NCBI GenBank assembly: GCA_907163375.1
Contig: CAJQUW010012957.1
Span: 1 to 64,000, forward strand
Origin: Prostheceraeus crozeri
Taxonomy: Eukaryota > Platyhelminthes > Polycladida > Euryleptidae
DNA length: 64,000 nt
Direction of reading: 5' to 3'
Position numbers and translations under genes: made by a program. Position 1 is the stretch's first letter. Each line of letters begins with the position of its first letter. The notes under the pieces are model-generated. The model worked only from the letters and a program-made list of their open reading frames with translations. It ran no database searches and was not told the origin of the DNA. Shown here in pieces: positions 30,103-39,879 of this stretch.

Positions 30103-30912
30103 GGTTATACTTTTATAATCCTCTTCATTTAGAATCTTCTTTTCTAACAGTCTTTTCAATATAGCATGAATTTCATTGAAACTAGAATTATGTCCTTCTT
30201 TTATTGCAGATATTAAAATATTTAATCTATTTAGTAATTCTTGTGGATCATCTGGTAAAAATACAGTTGTTTCAGTTTTCTGTTTTTCAGATAAACCTTT
30301 CCCTACTTTAACTCCCGTTGATAATAAATTTTCTAATTGTTTATAACGTCTAAGAGATTTTACTGCACCAACTCTGTCTAACATAGCTTTATATTTTATG
30401 AGATCTTCTACAGCATAATTATTTAAATCTGCTCCTCTTAAAAGATTAACAAAATTTCTATCTAAATTAAAAGGAGATTTATCTGGTGAAAAAATTATAC
30501 CTCGAAAAGGTTGTGGAAATATTTCTTTTTGTCCGAGATAAAATCTAGGTATTGTTTTTCCATCTATAAATGAGATAGAATGTTCAAATTGCATAGATTT
30601 TGGTAATTTCTTATTAATGTTTGATTCTAGTAATCCATAGTCATCTAATATAGTTTTGTGCTCTGGATCTGTTATATCAATTTGTTTATCATTATTTGTA
30701 CTTTCTTTTTCAAGAGTTTTAAATGGTTCCATAGTTTTCTCAAAATCAGTTTTTACTTGCTCGGTTTGCTGCATTTTTTCAAACATATCAGATTGAATAC
30801 CAGCTTTTATCATTCTATGTTGAAGATCATCTTCTTTCATAATATTTCTTTGTTTTATTAACTCTTCTAATTGTTTTATTCTTTTAAAATCATCAGCTCT
30901 AATTTTATCCAT
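30091..30912 (-). CDS. Conserved Polinton protein of unknown function, coiled-coil N-terminus
   Basis: I choose the ATG at 30912 (MDKIRADDFKRIKQ); the frame stays open to 31008 but that part overlaps the neighbour's 3' region. Residues about 1-70 are charged and helical. The C-terminal LPDDPQELLNRLNILISAI (about 215-233) followed by a helical repeat (NEIHAILKRLLEKKIL) resembles a C-terminal segment I associate with Polinton structural-cluster proteins of unknown role. It is near the penton gene, so a virion or assembly role is plausible. The last residues (TGHL) and the stop are encoded by the hairpin at 30086-30102. Confidence 0.55.
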   Translation of the reverse strand: MDKIRADDFKRIKQLEELIKQRNIMKEDDLQHRMIKAGIQSDMFEKMQQTEQVKTDFEKTMEPFKTLEKESTNNDKQIDITDPEHKTILDDYGLLESNINKKLPKSMQFEHSISFIDGKTIPRFYLGQKEIFPQPFRGIIFSPDKSPFNLDRNFVNLLRGADLNNYAVEDLIKYKAMLDRVGAVKSLRRYKQLENLLSTGVKVGKGLSEKQKTETTVFLPDDPQELLNRLNILISAIKEGHNSSFNEIHAILKRLLEKKILNEEDYKSITGHL

Positions 30913-31017
30913 TTTTAAAATATAATATTTGAATTTTGTGGTAACATTGGAATACAGCAAAAACATTTTAGTGAACAAATTATTTTTTATTGCTTTGTTG
31001 TTTGACATCTTTTCGCT

Positions 31018-31698
31018 TTAAGTTTTGTTTAATAAAGTTTTGCTTAAATTTTCGCTTAAAGTTTTTAGCTCTTCTAAAAAAATTTTGTCATTTTCTTCAT
31101 TAGAAATTTTGCCATCACTAGAAATTTTGCCATCCTGTTTATTCTTATCATCAACTTTTTCGGACTTTAAATGAAATGGCGTTTTATTAGCTTTATTAGC
31201 TATTTGATCAAATTTTTCAATCTCATCTAACGTAATAACATTATCATCACATACTCTTTGAAAGTAGTAATGTAGTTTATCATAGACTTCTTTAATATGT
31301 AAATGCTTAGTTTTTAATGATTTTCGTTTCTTAGTTATTAAAGATTTATCTAACATTGTAACAAGTGAAGTTGCAAAAACGCCCGTACCTGTTAAAGCTG
31401 TAGCAACTACTGGAATTACTAAAACACCAGAAGATATAACAATTGTTAAAGCACCTAAACTTATTGTTAAGAATATGCCAATTCCTTGTGTTACATTCTT
31501 AACTTTAGTCCATCTCTTTCTTAATTTTTTATAATGCTCTAATCTTAATAATAATTGAGATTCCTTATCTTTCATATAGCGTACTCTATCTTTGTGTTTT
31601 TCAATGTTAATCTTTTCAATGTCCATTAAAGTAGAACTACGTTCATATGATAACGAAGGATATATTCTTGCGGTTTCTTCCATTTTTGTTTCTTCCAT
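31018..31698 (-). CDS. Conserved Polinton membrane protein with two hydrophobic segments
   Basis: 226 residues. The N-terminus contains ARIYPSLSYERSS (10-22). Residues 28-65 are a charged helix (coiled coil). Residues 71-116 are a long hydrophobic region with a central Pro/Gly (GIGIFLTISLGALTIVISS ... VIPVVATALTGTGVFATSL), enough for two membrane helices. A charged tail with KISSDGKIS-type repeats follows. Proteins with this architecture (YP-x-L motif, coiled coil, membrane hairpin) occur in Polinton virion clusters, from memory of the family. Pieces of this same gene are found next to both terminal repeats (16942-17018 and 33752-33800). Confidence 0.55.
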   Translation of the reverse strand: MEETKMEETARIYPSLSYERSSTLMDIEKINIEKHKDRVRYMKDKESQLLLRLEHYKKLRKRWTKVKNVTQGIGIFLTISLGALTIVISSGVLVIPVVATALTGTGVFATSLVTMLDKSLITKKRKSLKTKHLHIKEVYDKLHYYFQRVCDDNVITLDEIEKFDQIANKANKTPFHLKSEKVDDKNKQDGKISSDGKISNEENDKIFLEELKTLSENLSKTLLNKT

Positions 31699-31739
31699 TT
31701 TTTAAAGAAATATTTTGAATAAATATTTTGAAAACAATC

Positions 31740-31874
31740 TTCTGAAATGCTATTTAAATCGAAATACGTAGTTGTTTGTTTGTCGTATATTTCTAAGAAC
31801 TCAGTCATGTTATTAACCTGAGGTAATATATCACCTATATTACTCAGTATAACTGTCGGATTTTCATCATTCAT
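31740..31874 (-). pseudogene. Relic of a second protease-gene N-terminus
   Basis: From an ATG at 31874 the minus strand encodes VNNMTEFLEIYDKQTTTYFD, clearly like the first 20 residues of the protease at 17090 (INEFLKLYGTQTTTNFD). Similarity stops after that and no catalytic residues follow. In left-end order a fragment of the 31-kb gene precedes the protease; here a protease fragment precedes the 31-kb gene, so the two ends look like rearranged duplicates. Confidence 0.6.
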
Positions 31875-31904
31875 TTTAAATGAAATAAATTCCAATAACT
31901 GTAA

Positions 31905-32830
31905 TAATGTCTACTTCTTGTACAGGAAAATGAAAACAACGGCAGTGTATTTTGCATCAAATATAATAATACAACAATCAATCTTATCATACAATTGTAC
32001 AATGTCAGTCTTCTACCATGAGACTGGAGAACAAAAGAAAATAGAATTACATTTCAAAATAATCCAAAATGCAATACTACCAAGTTCCATGAATCATTCT
32101 TAAATATCAAATATAATAATACAACAATCAATCTTATCATACAATTGTACAATGTCAGTCTTCTACCATGAGACTGGAGAACAAAAGGAAATTTAATTAC
32201 ATTTCAAAATAATCCAAAATGCAATACTACTAAGTTCCATGAATCATTCTTAAATATCAAATATAATAATACAACAATCAATCTTATCATACAATTGTAC
32301 AATGTCAGTCTACTACCATTAGACTGGAGAACAAAAGAAAATTTAATTACATTTCAAAATAATCCAAAATGCAATACTACTAAGTTCCATGAATCATTCT
32401 TAAATATCAAATATAATAATACAACAATCAATCTTATCATACAATTGTACAATGTCAGTCTACTACCATGAGACTGGAGAACAAAAGAAAATTTAATTAC
32501 ATTTCAAAATAATCCAAAATGCAATACTACTAAGTTCCATGAATCATTCTTAAATATCAAAGATTATGTTACATACTGAAATATAGATCTATACAATGTC
32601 AGTCTTCTACCATGAGACTGGAGAACAAAAGGAAATTTAATTACATTTCAAAATAATCCAAAATGCAATACTACTAAGTTCCATGAATCATTCTTAAATA
32701 TCAAAGATTATGTTACATACTGAAATATAGATCTATACAATAGCAGTCTTCTACCATGAGACTGGAGAACAAAAGGAAATTTAATTACATTTCAAAATAA
32801 TCCAAAATGTGTTACTACTTATAAATAAGT
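31905..32830. repeat. Six-copy satellite inside the Polinton (150-bp and 144-bp units)
   Basis: Units begin at 31957, 32107, 32257 and 32407 (period exactly 150 bp), then 32557 and 32701 (144 bp), the last two with a different first segment (AAAGATTATGTTACATACTG). Each unit has a CAGTC-ttctaccatga-GACTG hairpin. Copies differ by few substitutions. There is no coding potential that keeps across units. Confidence 0.9.
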
Positions 32831-32905
32831 CTTCATAAATATGTATACATCAAATATGCATGTACATTGCACATATCTTAAAAAGTGAAACAACACAGTT
32901 AATGT

Positions 32906-33511
32906 TCATTCATCTTGGGAACCAAACCTCATTTCTTCTATAGTTGTCGGTTGATTCAATTTTTCTATATAAATTTTGATTTCTTTAAAATGTTTTCTAA
33001 CAAAACTAATGGACATTGATGAATTTAAAAATAATACGTGTGGTAGAATTAGATCTGATAAGTTCATCAAGAAATAACAATAACTTACGTTATAGGAAAT
33101 TCTAAATAGTTCCAAGTTTGCCACAAATCTGTTTTTTTTATTGTCACTCAATTCCAGAATTCCTTTAAATCCATAACCTTGATAAGCAGCACTTCTCAGC
33201 AACGACCCATGGTGCACTTTATCACTTGCAATCAGTTTTGAAATCATAGTAGCACTATCTTCGATGGTAATGAAATGTTCTTTTGTAACATTGAACTGAG
33301 GAATTGTAGTAGTGTTAAGATACTGTTCTATTTTTACTGTAATATCCTCCACTTGTTTTTGAGAGTCCAATTTGTTCTTCTTTCTCGATTGAATTTCTAA
33401 CTTCCACTCTTCAAAGTATTTATTCGCAGTTTCCTTGTGCTCTTCTTTAATTAAGTTTAGTAAAATCGGCATGTAAAACGAAAAAGCTTCTGCGGCAGTA
33501 CGTTTTGGCAT
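32906..33511 (-). CDS. Unknown protein, possible cargo gene near the right end
   Basis: About 201 residues from the ATG at 33511 (MPKRTAAEAFSFYMP); a further upstream frame to 33538 lacks support. The N-terminal half is charged (KEEHKETANKYFEEW, then RKKNK). The C-terminal half is mixed hydrophobic and helical (SAAYQGYGFKGILEL, then NLSDLILPHVLFL). I recognise no family. It is less AT-rich than core Polinton genes, lacks the T-run leader, and sits alone between a satellite and the right terminal repeat. This is where accessory or host-derived genes often lie. Confidence 0.45.
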   Translation of the reverse strand: MPKRTAAEAFSFYMPILLNLIKEEHKETANKYFEEWKLEIQSRKKNKLDSQKQVEDITVKIEQYLNTTTIPQFNVTKEHFITIEDSATMISKLIASDKVHHGSLLRSAAYQGYGFKGILELSDNKKNRFVANLELFRISYNVSYCYFLMNLSDLILPHVLFLNSSMSISFVRKHFKEIKIYIEKLNQPTTIEEMRFGSQDE

Positions 33512-33751
33512 TTTGCAATAAGGAAAGAAAACAGTCACTAGTTATGATTAATGGAATTGTAAATGAAGTCTTACTTCCTACATGCTGCAATTATATGCCA
33601 CGTCTTTACAAATGAATAAGTGGGTGTAGCAGCTGTTTGTTCTTTCATACATTGTTTCCTTTCAAATGTTTGAGTTGGAGGACACAGCTCCTTACACTGA
33701 AATGCATTTTATTCATAAATGCGAGAAGCAGATGTTCTCTACCCTTGAATG

Positions 33752-33800
33752 ACAATTGTAAAAGTACCTAAACTTATTGTTAAGAATATGTCAATTCCTT
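33752..33800 (-). pseudogene. Fragment of the 31.0-31.7 kb gene abutting the right TIR
   Basis: About 49 bp are almost identical to 31440-31488 in the same orientation (shared ACCTAAACTTATTGTTAAGA) and end exactly where the terminal inverted repeat begins. A different part of the same gene abuts the left repeat. Confidence 0.7.
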
Positions 33801-33801
33801 C

Positions 33802-34256
33802 AAATATTTTTAGTCACATGATATATTTTAAAAACCTGAAAGATGGATAAAATTCATGAATTTGAAATTCTCAACTTTTATGATTTTTGGTGTCCTTGAA
33901 CGGTCATGATTTAAGCAATGAAAATTGTAATTCTCAAATTTTGAGATTCTTAACTTTTATGATTTTTTCGGTGTCCTTGAACGGTCATGATTTAAGCGAG
34001 AAAATTGTAATTCTCAAATTTGAGATTACGTGATATTTCGGGACCGGCTAAATTTTTGAAATTTTGTTTTTTTGAAAATTTGTCACTACCTAAATTTTCC
34101 CCCCTTGGGCCTTCGGCCACGTGAAATTTGAAGTCTACCTAAATTTTTGAAATTTTGATTTTTTGAAAAAACCCCGCAAAAGTGTGACATCCGGCGCAAG
34201 CGAAGCGAAGCAAAGCGAAGCGAAGCGTCGCGCCGGATGTCACACTATATACTACT
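33802..34256. repeat. Polinton right terminal inverted repeat
   Basis: Inverted copy of 16486-16940 without indels. It includes the tip hairpin 34182-34245. Confidence 0.93.
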
Positions 34257-34262
34257 CCAAAT
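34257..34262. repeat. Right target-site duplication of the Polinton (CCAAAT)
   Basis: Exact repeat of 16480-16485. Confidence 0.93.
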
Positions 34263-35799
34263 ACTTGATTTATTCCATCAAATATGAAGTGTAACTTGAT
34301 ACGGATCATGAAATTCCCTTGACAATTAGTTTATTTTCCACTTAGTTAGGATGCTTATTAGCAAATATTCATTCCTTCTGATTACCAACTTGCTTCATAC
34401 TACTTATATAGGAGAGTCATCTCGGTAGTAGGGGCCTATATAAATTTGCAAAATTTTGACTTTTTTCAAAAGTGCCTAAATAATTTTTTGGACCACGGGA
34501 TCGTAATCTCCATCAAAAACTGAATCCTTTCATATAAAATTTTCACTGTATACAGATACTTTTTTGAGTCGACACTCTACCTCGTAAGCCCACTTTGCCA
34601 AAACTTGCAAATGACTCTTATCATACTTGACCGACATGTCTTCATGATAGTTGAGTTGAATTTAAGTCTCGGAACTATCAAAAGCTAGATGAAATCAGAA
34701 ATTGGAAAAATTGCAAAAAGTATGTCTAAATTACTAAGTCTGTGACGCACGAAAAGTCGGGATTTTAATTTGTATTTTAAAGTCATTGATTGCAATTTGC
34801 AAAGGAAGAGTTGTTTTTATTGTTTTTATTGTTTTTTTAAATACTTGAATTCATCAGGGAATATAATTCGAAGCAATGTCACTGTCATCTACAAGCAAGA
34901 TGGTCAACATCTCGACAATACCTTCGATCGTTGGCTGCTGGAATGCTAAAAAAAAGCCTACACTGCATATCTTAACGAAAGGAGCAACAGCAATATTCAC
35001 AGTAGACCCTATTCAGTAAGAGATTCCGAAATTCTAAGTTCAACGTAGCAAAGTGCGTCAATGTAACAAAGTTAAAAAAACAAGCTAATGACTAGTTAAT
35101 TTTCAATAGGTACAAAATATGATTTAAAAGAAATTTTTTATATCCAAAAATGTCTAAAAATTTTAAAAATACTTACTAGAAGGACAAACAACGCTTCTCC
35201 TCTCCTCATGTGCAATGAATTGGAGAGTAAGTCGTTCTGTTCAAAATCATGTTTATCACTTATATATTGAAAAGATCCTACTTAACAGTCTGCCCATTCA
35301 GATGATAAGCGGACAGGTCTGTGTCCGTCCAATCAAAATACCAGATCTAGCTAACACAGCGGGATTACGCTATCTAAAATCTACCAGGTGTGTAAGAGAA
35401 TTAATATTATTGCCTTAAGCTAAAACGTGAAATAGAATTGTACAAAATATGCATACAAATTATTTGACTATTTTTAATGAGGTCATCAACAGGAACTTGG
35501 TCAGGACGATCGCGTTTCGACCGCTTAATTCTGGACGCTTTGATAACAGAAGTTTGAAAACAGATTGAAGAACGCATAAACCATGCATTTCCAACCTCAG
35601 TCATTCCTACACTGTTAAGCTAAATAGTTTGTATTGAAGGTACAAAATGGTCATTATCCATAGGTCCAGGGAGTCACTATATGGGGACTATGTGGTCCGT
35701 ACAAAGGGGTCCAGATAGTGACTTGTAGAATAAAATGATTCAAAGATTTATGGGTCGCTTGAATGATCCTACTATTTCCTAGTTACCTTGCCTTCAGAT
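34263..35799. other. Non-coding flank
   Basis: No gene supported; small open frames at 35215-35418 and 35407-35604 lack motifs. An inverted segment near 35670-35740 (GAGTCACTAT ... ATAGTGACTT) could be a small MITE. Confidence 0.4.
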
Positions 35800-35972
35800 A
35801 CCTGGGGAAATCCGCCAAAAAGGTGCATTTTCGTGTGTCAAAAATGAAAGTTCGAGAATCTTTGATATGATAGTCTAAAACTATGTAAATCAACATGCTA
35901 ACAACGAATATTGATATGACAACCACACCATTTCACGCAATTTTGATATTTCAAGCATTTAAGTTTTTAGAA

Positions 35973-36031
35973 GCGTCGGTCTGATGACAAGATGCGTCGG
36001 TCTGATGACAATGTGCGTCGGTCTGATGACA
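35973..36031. repeat. Left subterminal repeats of the 4.4-kb transposon
   Basis: GCGTCGGTCTGATGACA at 35973-35989, 35994-36010 and 36015-36031 (21-bp period), with a degenerate fourth copy after it. Probably transposase-binding sites. Confidence 0.85.
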
Positions 36032-36312
36032 ATGTGTTTCTGTTTGATGAATTCAACCCTAGATTGTTAGAAATTAAACTTGTGCCTCTATGTATCATTT
36101 TAGACTGCTCAATAAAGACTGTTTCGGGGAATCTTCACACCTACTAGCATATTCTGATGTAAATAAACCTAGTTTGTATAAATAGAAATCCTTTGAATAA
36201 AAAGAAGTCCGTGTGTCAACAAAAGATCATTCTGGATAAAAAAACATCTGCATCCAAAAAATACAGTTACAAAAACTTCCACTGCCTCTTGTTGAAGCAA
36301 TTACAATCTGCA

Positions 36313-36452
36313 TTATGACTGCAGTGGCATGCTAGTTCGCGGTAAAATATTTGACTGTTGTTCCAGTTGACATGATGACAATTCATTATCCCACTCATCG
36401 GTTTGAGATTCCTGAGCAGATTCTTCCATTGGTTGATCACTCGTTGATGCGC
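36313..36452 (-). CDS. Probable last exon of the transposon gene
   Basis: On the minus strand a splice acceptor TTTTGTAG is followed by an open acidic segment (TSDQPMEESAQESQTDEWDN) that ends at a TAA (36315-36313). Its composition and strong acceptor suggest a genuine terminal exon of the gene whose other candidate exons lie at 36550-36625, 36969-37154 and 38127-38922. Confidence 0.4.
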
Positions 36453-36549
36453 CTACAAAATGATAATGTCAAAAATTTCAAGAATAAACAATAATGCACA
36501 CTTTATGATAATTACGTAGATATTGAATAAATAAATATTGAGACATGAC

Positions 36550-36625
36550 CTTTTGCATTCCTTCACATGTAATTTTTCTTAATTCATTTAAACTGAATTG
36601 ATTGACCAACTTTCCCCCTTTGAAG
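36550..36625 (-). CDS. Candidate exon of the transposon gene
   Basis: Acceptor TTTTTAG, then an open segment with GGKLVNQFSLNELRKI and ITCEGMQK, ending at a weak donor (AAAAGGTCATG). Low-confidence boundaries. Confidence 0.3.
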
Positions 36626-36968
36626 CTAAAAATGCAAACTAGAAAATATACGCTATATTCTATACAACGCGCTATACAATATATATATAGCGCTATCCAA
36701 CTTCTGAAACGTTCAAAATGGCCTATGGTTTTTTTTTGCTTATTGCATACACGCACATGTGGACTGTAAAGTTTTGAAAGAGAATAGAAATTGTCTACAT
36801 TGATCAAATAGACAATTAATGCAATTTCAATCAAATATGGGTTGACTGAATGTATTATAATCGTACAAAAGTATATTTCAAGCGATAGCTGATGTATACT
36901 TTAAGAGAGAAAAGTCTCATCGAAACACATCTTGTTGAAGAATAATTGTTTTCATCGATAATTTTATC

Positions 36969-37154
36969 TCAACGAAAATATTTCACAACAGATGACCTGA
37001 TCTTTGATGCATCTACCGCAGACAACGCTTGACAATTTTCACATTTGCCTTCACAGCATTTCAGGTCATTGATGGAACAAAGAACTTGTGATAATATGAT
37101 CGATATATCTCGGGAAGAAACCATGTTGTTGACGAAAAGGGCATCAGTCATAAG
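36969..37154 (-). CDS. Candidate exon with a Cys-rich motif
   Basis: Acceptor CATGTTTTCAG precedes an open segment containing VNNMVSSRDISIILSQVLCS and then CCEGKCENCQAL, a compact cysteine cluster (C-C-x3-C-x2-C) that could bind zinc. A stop (TGA) follows FR at its end. I have a general recollection of such basic-plus-Cys proteins in invertebrate transposons, but cannot name the family. Confidence 0.4.
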   Translation of the reverse strand, partial: LMTDALFVNNMVSSRDISIILSQVLCSINDLKCCEGKCENCQALSAVDASKIRSSVVKYFR

Positions 37155-38126
37155 CTGAAAACATGAATCAGATAAAGCAAGGAAGATTGCATACACATTA
37201 CACATGTGTATTAGGTATCCCCTAATGCTGCATTGCAGCATAAGCAGTGGATGTAAGATACCGTAGTGAAGGTTGAAAATGTACAAATTACACATGCACA
37301 AGTATGACATCAGTCGCAGTAAGTACGATGATTTGATTAGGAAAATGTATATGGATAAAAACAGGAGTTTAAGATCAAAAAAATATATTCAAAATTGTCT
37401 CTACATATGTAGAATTCAAATCTTGATTACTCCTAATGAATTACAGATGCGGGTCGTTAATGCGCATTATTATTGCCTTATTGACAATAGCTTCTGCGAA
37501 AATATAGAATAAGGGTTACGTGTACAATTGCCGATACATATTTTCATTATAAATTCATTCACATGTAGGCCTACTGGCCCCAATATCTACGGAATATATC
37601 CTACACAAGCATATAAATATGTAGTATTAGTATGCATGCGTGATCCAAGAAATTTATAATTGACACAAGCTCTTACACATACGACTCATTTCTCATAAAA
37701 CTTACAGCATGTAATACAAACAGGCTACTCCTTACTGAGGATGGATAAAATCAATTGAGAACTACATGTAGATATACGACATTTGATTAAGTTTATTGAT
37801 TTTTATGAAATTTAATAGCCCGCAGAAGCAGATTGCCTGTATTTAACTTAATTAATAGTATAATAAGATGAACATATTAAGATAGTTTAATATGTCTAAA
37901 TGCATTTATGATATGATATGTAATATATGTATGAATTACCGATATACAAGACATATTATCAACAATAGACACATTGTGCTACAGCTTACCTGCAAATTCG
38001 AGCATTTGATAAACAAGCATTGTTCTCAATCGTTTATTCGAGGTCGCAATACCCAGAATGGTTTGTATTTGTAGAAAGTCGTCCTGCCAATCTGAAGATC
38101 ATTAGACTCCGCTAAGAACTTTTCGT

Positions 38127-38922
38127 TTAACACAGATCTTGTGAAAAATGCATGTAACGCTTCTGCATTTTCAGTTTCTTTTTCCTTACAGTCTCTTTCT
38201 TGCCCGCTGTCATGCGACTATTGTCGTCTCGACAATGAAACTCGCTGATTCTTTTTTCTGTAATCTTCTGCTTTTTCTGTGCAGTGGAGCGGTGCTCACT
38301 TTCTTGGTGAGATTGACGTAGCGCTTTATTGGCGATTCTGATTGTGCGTTGAAAGTGTTTCTTCATACCTCGATACTTCTGAGAAACCCTCCTGTCAGTT
38401 TCGATTAGAATCTTCTTCCTTCCGTTATTCAAATCGTGCAACATGGATAAATGCGCTTGCAAACTGACTCGTGTTTGTAATCGGCTCTTCATGATATCAC
38501 TGACCATTCTACTCGTAGAAGGCATTGCATCGTGTGTAGGTTCGCGAGACTCATTGGAGAGATTGCAACCTTTGTATCTCTTCTTCAGATTTGCAAAGCG
38601 CTTCGAAAGTCACCACAGAGCTTTCTTTTTCAGATGATTTTCTTTTCGAAGACTGCAGATCTGTACTCTTCTTTTCTGCTTTTCCCTTATATTTGCTGCT
38701 TCTCTCTTTGAGCTGGATTGTGATGATTTCAATTGATCTTCTTCCCGATTCCTTCCCTGGTTGGTCTTTCTTTTTCCTCCACTTGCCTCTTTGCATTCTT
38801 TTATCTCTTGATGATAACTGCTCACTTTTCTTCTTGCATGAATTTCTACATATTTCTAGATGGTATTTTCGATCTCTTTCTCTCTTCTTCGCTAACGCGT
38901 CCATCGGTGTACAAGATATCAC
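38127..38922 (-). pseudogene. Basic coiled-coil protein of the 4.4-kb transposon, one frameshift
   Basis: Two overlapping frames, 38922-38551 and 38525-38127. The first is very basic with a bZIP-like look (DALAKKRERDRKYHLEICRN, then LSSRDKRMQRGKWRKKKDQ). Reading the second frame upstream past its ATG gives KGCNLSNESREPTHDAMPST, which joins the first frame near 38580, so a one-base frameshift explains the split. The second part is also basic (KYRGMKKHFQRTIRIANKAL). It is probably the DNA-binding part of the transposon-encoded protein. The frameshift would make this copy non-autonomous unless it lies near an intron. Confidence 0.45.
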
Positions 38923-39431
38923 TCACAGTGATAAAAAAGCAATGCTTATCGACTTATGCAGCAAAAATTTGGTGTTGACCAATCAACAGGCATGCTGCAT
39001 GGGAAGATGCGTGGAAGACAATAGCCCTGTATGCATCACCAGCACGACTGCGTGCTCTACCGGAGCTTGAACCTCAGCTGTGATGTGAATACAATAAACT
39101 TCATACATATTTCCGTAGGAGGTATTCGCTACTCGTCATGGTGTGATGCTTTAGTTAGGCTACTTGCTGAATATTGGAGCCCACACTAAGCTGTCTAATG
39201 TTTAAATGTGTGAGAAAGACATCGTTCAGGCGACATACTTAGCCTAGGCTCCTGAATTAGTCTCAAGGCCTACACCATAAAATAGCGGAATTGATATTTA
39301 GGAGTTCCTGGCATGACAATATCGGTGCCAGCATGAACCAGACTGAAGTGGTACATCTGCATCCATTTCTATTTCTATAGCCATGAATTCATATTCACTT
39401 TCTTCACATATTTTCATTGTATACATTCTAT

Positions 39432-39548
39432 TGTCATCAGACCGACGCTCATTGTCATCAGACCGACGCTTAGTGTCATCAGACCGACGCTCATTGTCAT
39501 CAGACGACGCTCATTGTCATCAGACCGACAACGTCGGTCTGATGACAT
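39432..39548. repeat. Right subterminal repeat array with palindrome
   Basis: TGTCATCAGACCGACGC at 39432, 39453, 39474 and 39495 (last copy one base short), then TGTCATCAGACCGAC (39515-39529) facing GTCGGTCTGATGACA (39533-39547), which together form a perfect 15-bp-arm palindrome. Confidence 0.88.
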
Positions 39549-39686
39549 ATTGTGCTGTATTTTGCTCTAAATATTGTTTTATCATATACTTATAGGTTCT
39601 ACTTCAGTCACTGAACTTCAAAATCATGCAAATCATAATGTTTGCAAATATTCCTCCTATACTACCAAGCATACATTGACAAAAAC

Positions 39687-39879
39687 GCGTCGGTCTGATG
39701 ACATTTGTAGTGGATTTATGATACTTTTGCTTCCCTTTATTCTATGGATTTGTCTCACTTAATCTCAGAATCCTAGGATTTTCACTCAATGATCTGTAAC
39801 CTTGGGCGATGCTTATGACATATTTAGAACATGAATACATGTTTTTGATGTCCGAAAAAAATGCGTCGGTCTGATGACA
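39687..39879. repeat. Two further 17-bp subterminal repeats
   Basis: GCGTCGGTCTGATGACA at 39687-39703 and 39863-39879, in the orientation of the left-end copies. Confidence 0.85.

Larger units (their letters stand above)
16486..34256. mobile_element. Complete Polinton/Maverick (adintovirus-type) element
   Basis: The element is 17,771 bp with 455-bp terminal inverted repeats, termini AGTAGTATATAG...CTATATACTACT and a CCAAAT target duplication. It carries the full morphogenetic and replication set: protease, PLA2-integrase, protein-primed PolB, packaging ATPase, major and minor capsid proteins, plus pX/pVI-like, fibre-like and unknown genes. GC content of the gene core is visibly lower than that of flanking DNA; the 31.9-33.8 kb part is compositionally closer to the host. 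Coordinates of left and right repeats sum to a constant (50742) over the whole repeat, so there are no indels between them, and I found one mismatch near the inner edge. That fits recent insertion or homogenised termini. Core genes nevertheless contain frameshifts. Confidence 0.95.

Noticed and set aside
31905-32830. Coding repeats on either strand of the 150-bp satellite
   Set aside because: Frames stop within one or two units and are not kept across copies.
35973-36031. CRISPR-like short repeats
   Set aside because: 17-bp words with 4-bp spacers, mirrored at the other end of a transposon; subterminal repeats fit better.
38591-39070. Plus-strand Phe/Ser/Leu-rich frame
   Set aside because: Antisense shadow of the basic minus-strand transposon protein.
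39383-39595. Plus-strand frame with SSDRRSL repeats
   Set aside because: Produced by the 21-bp subterminal repeats of the transposon, not by a protein gene.
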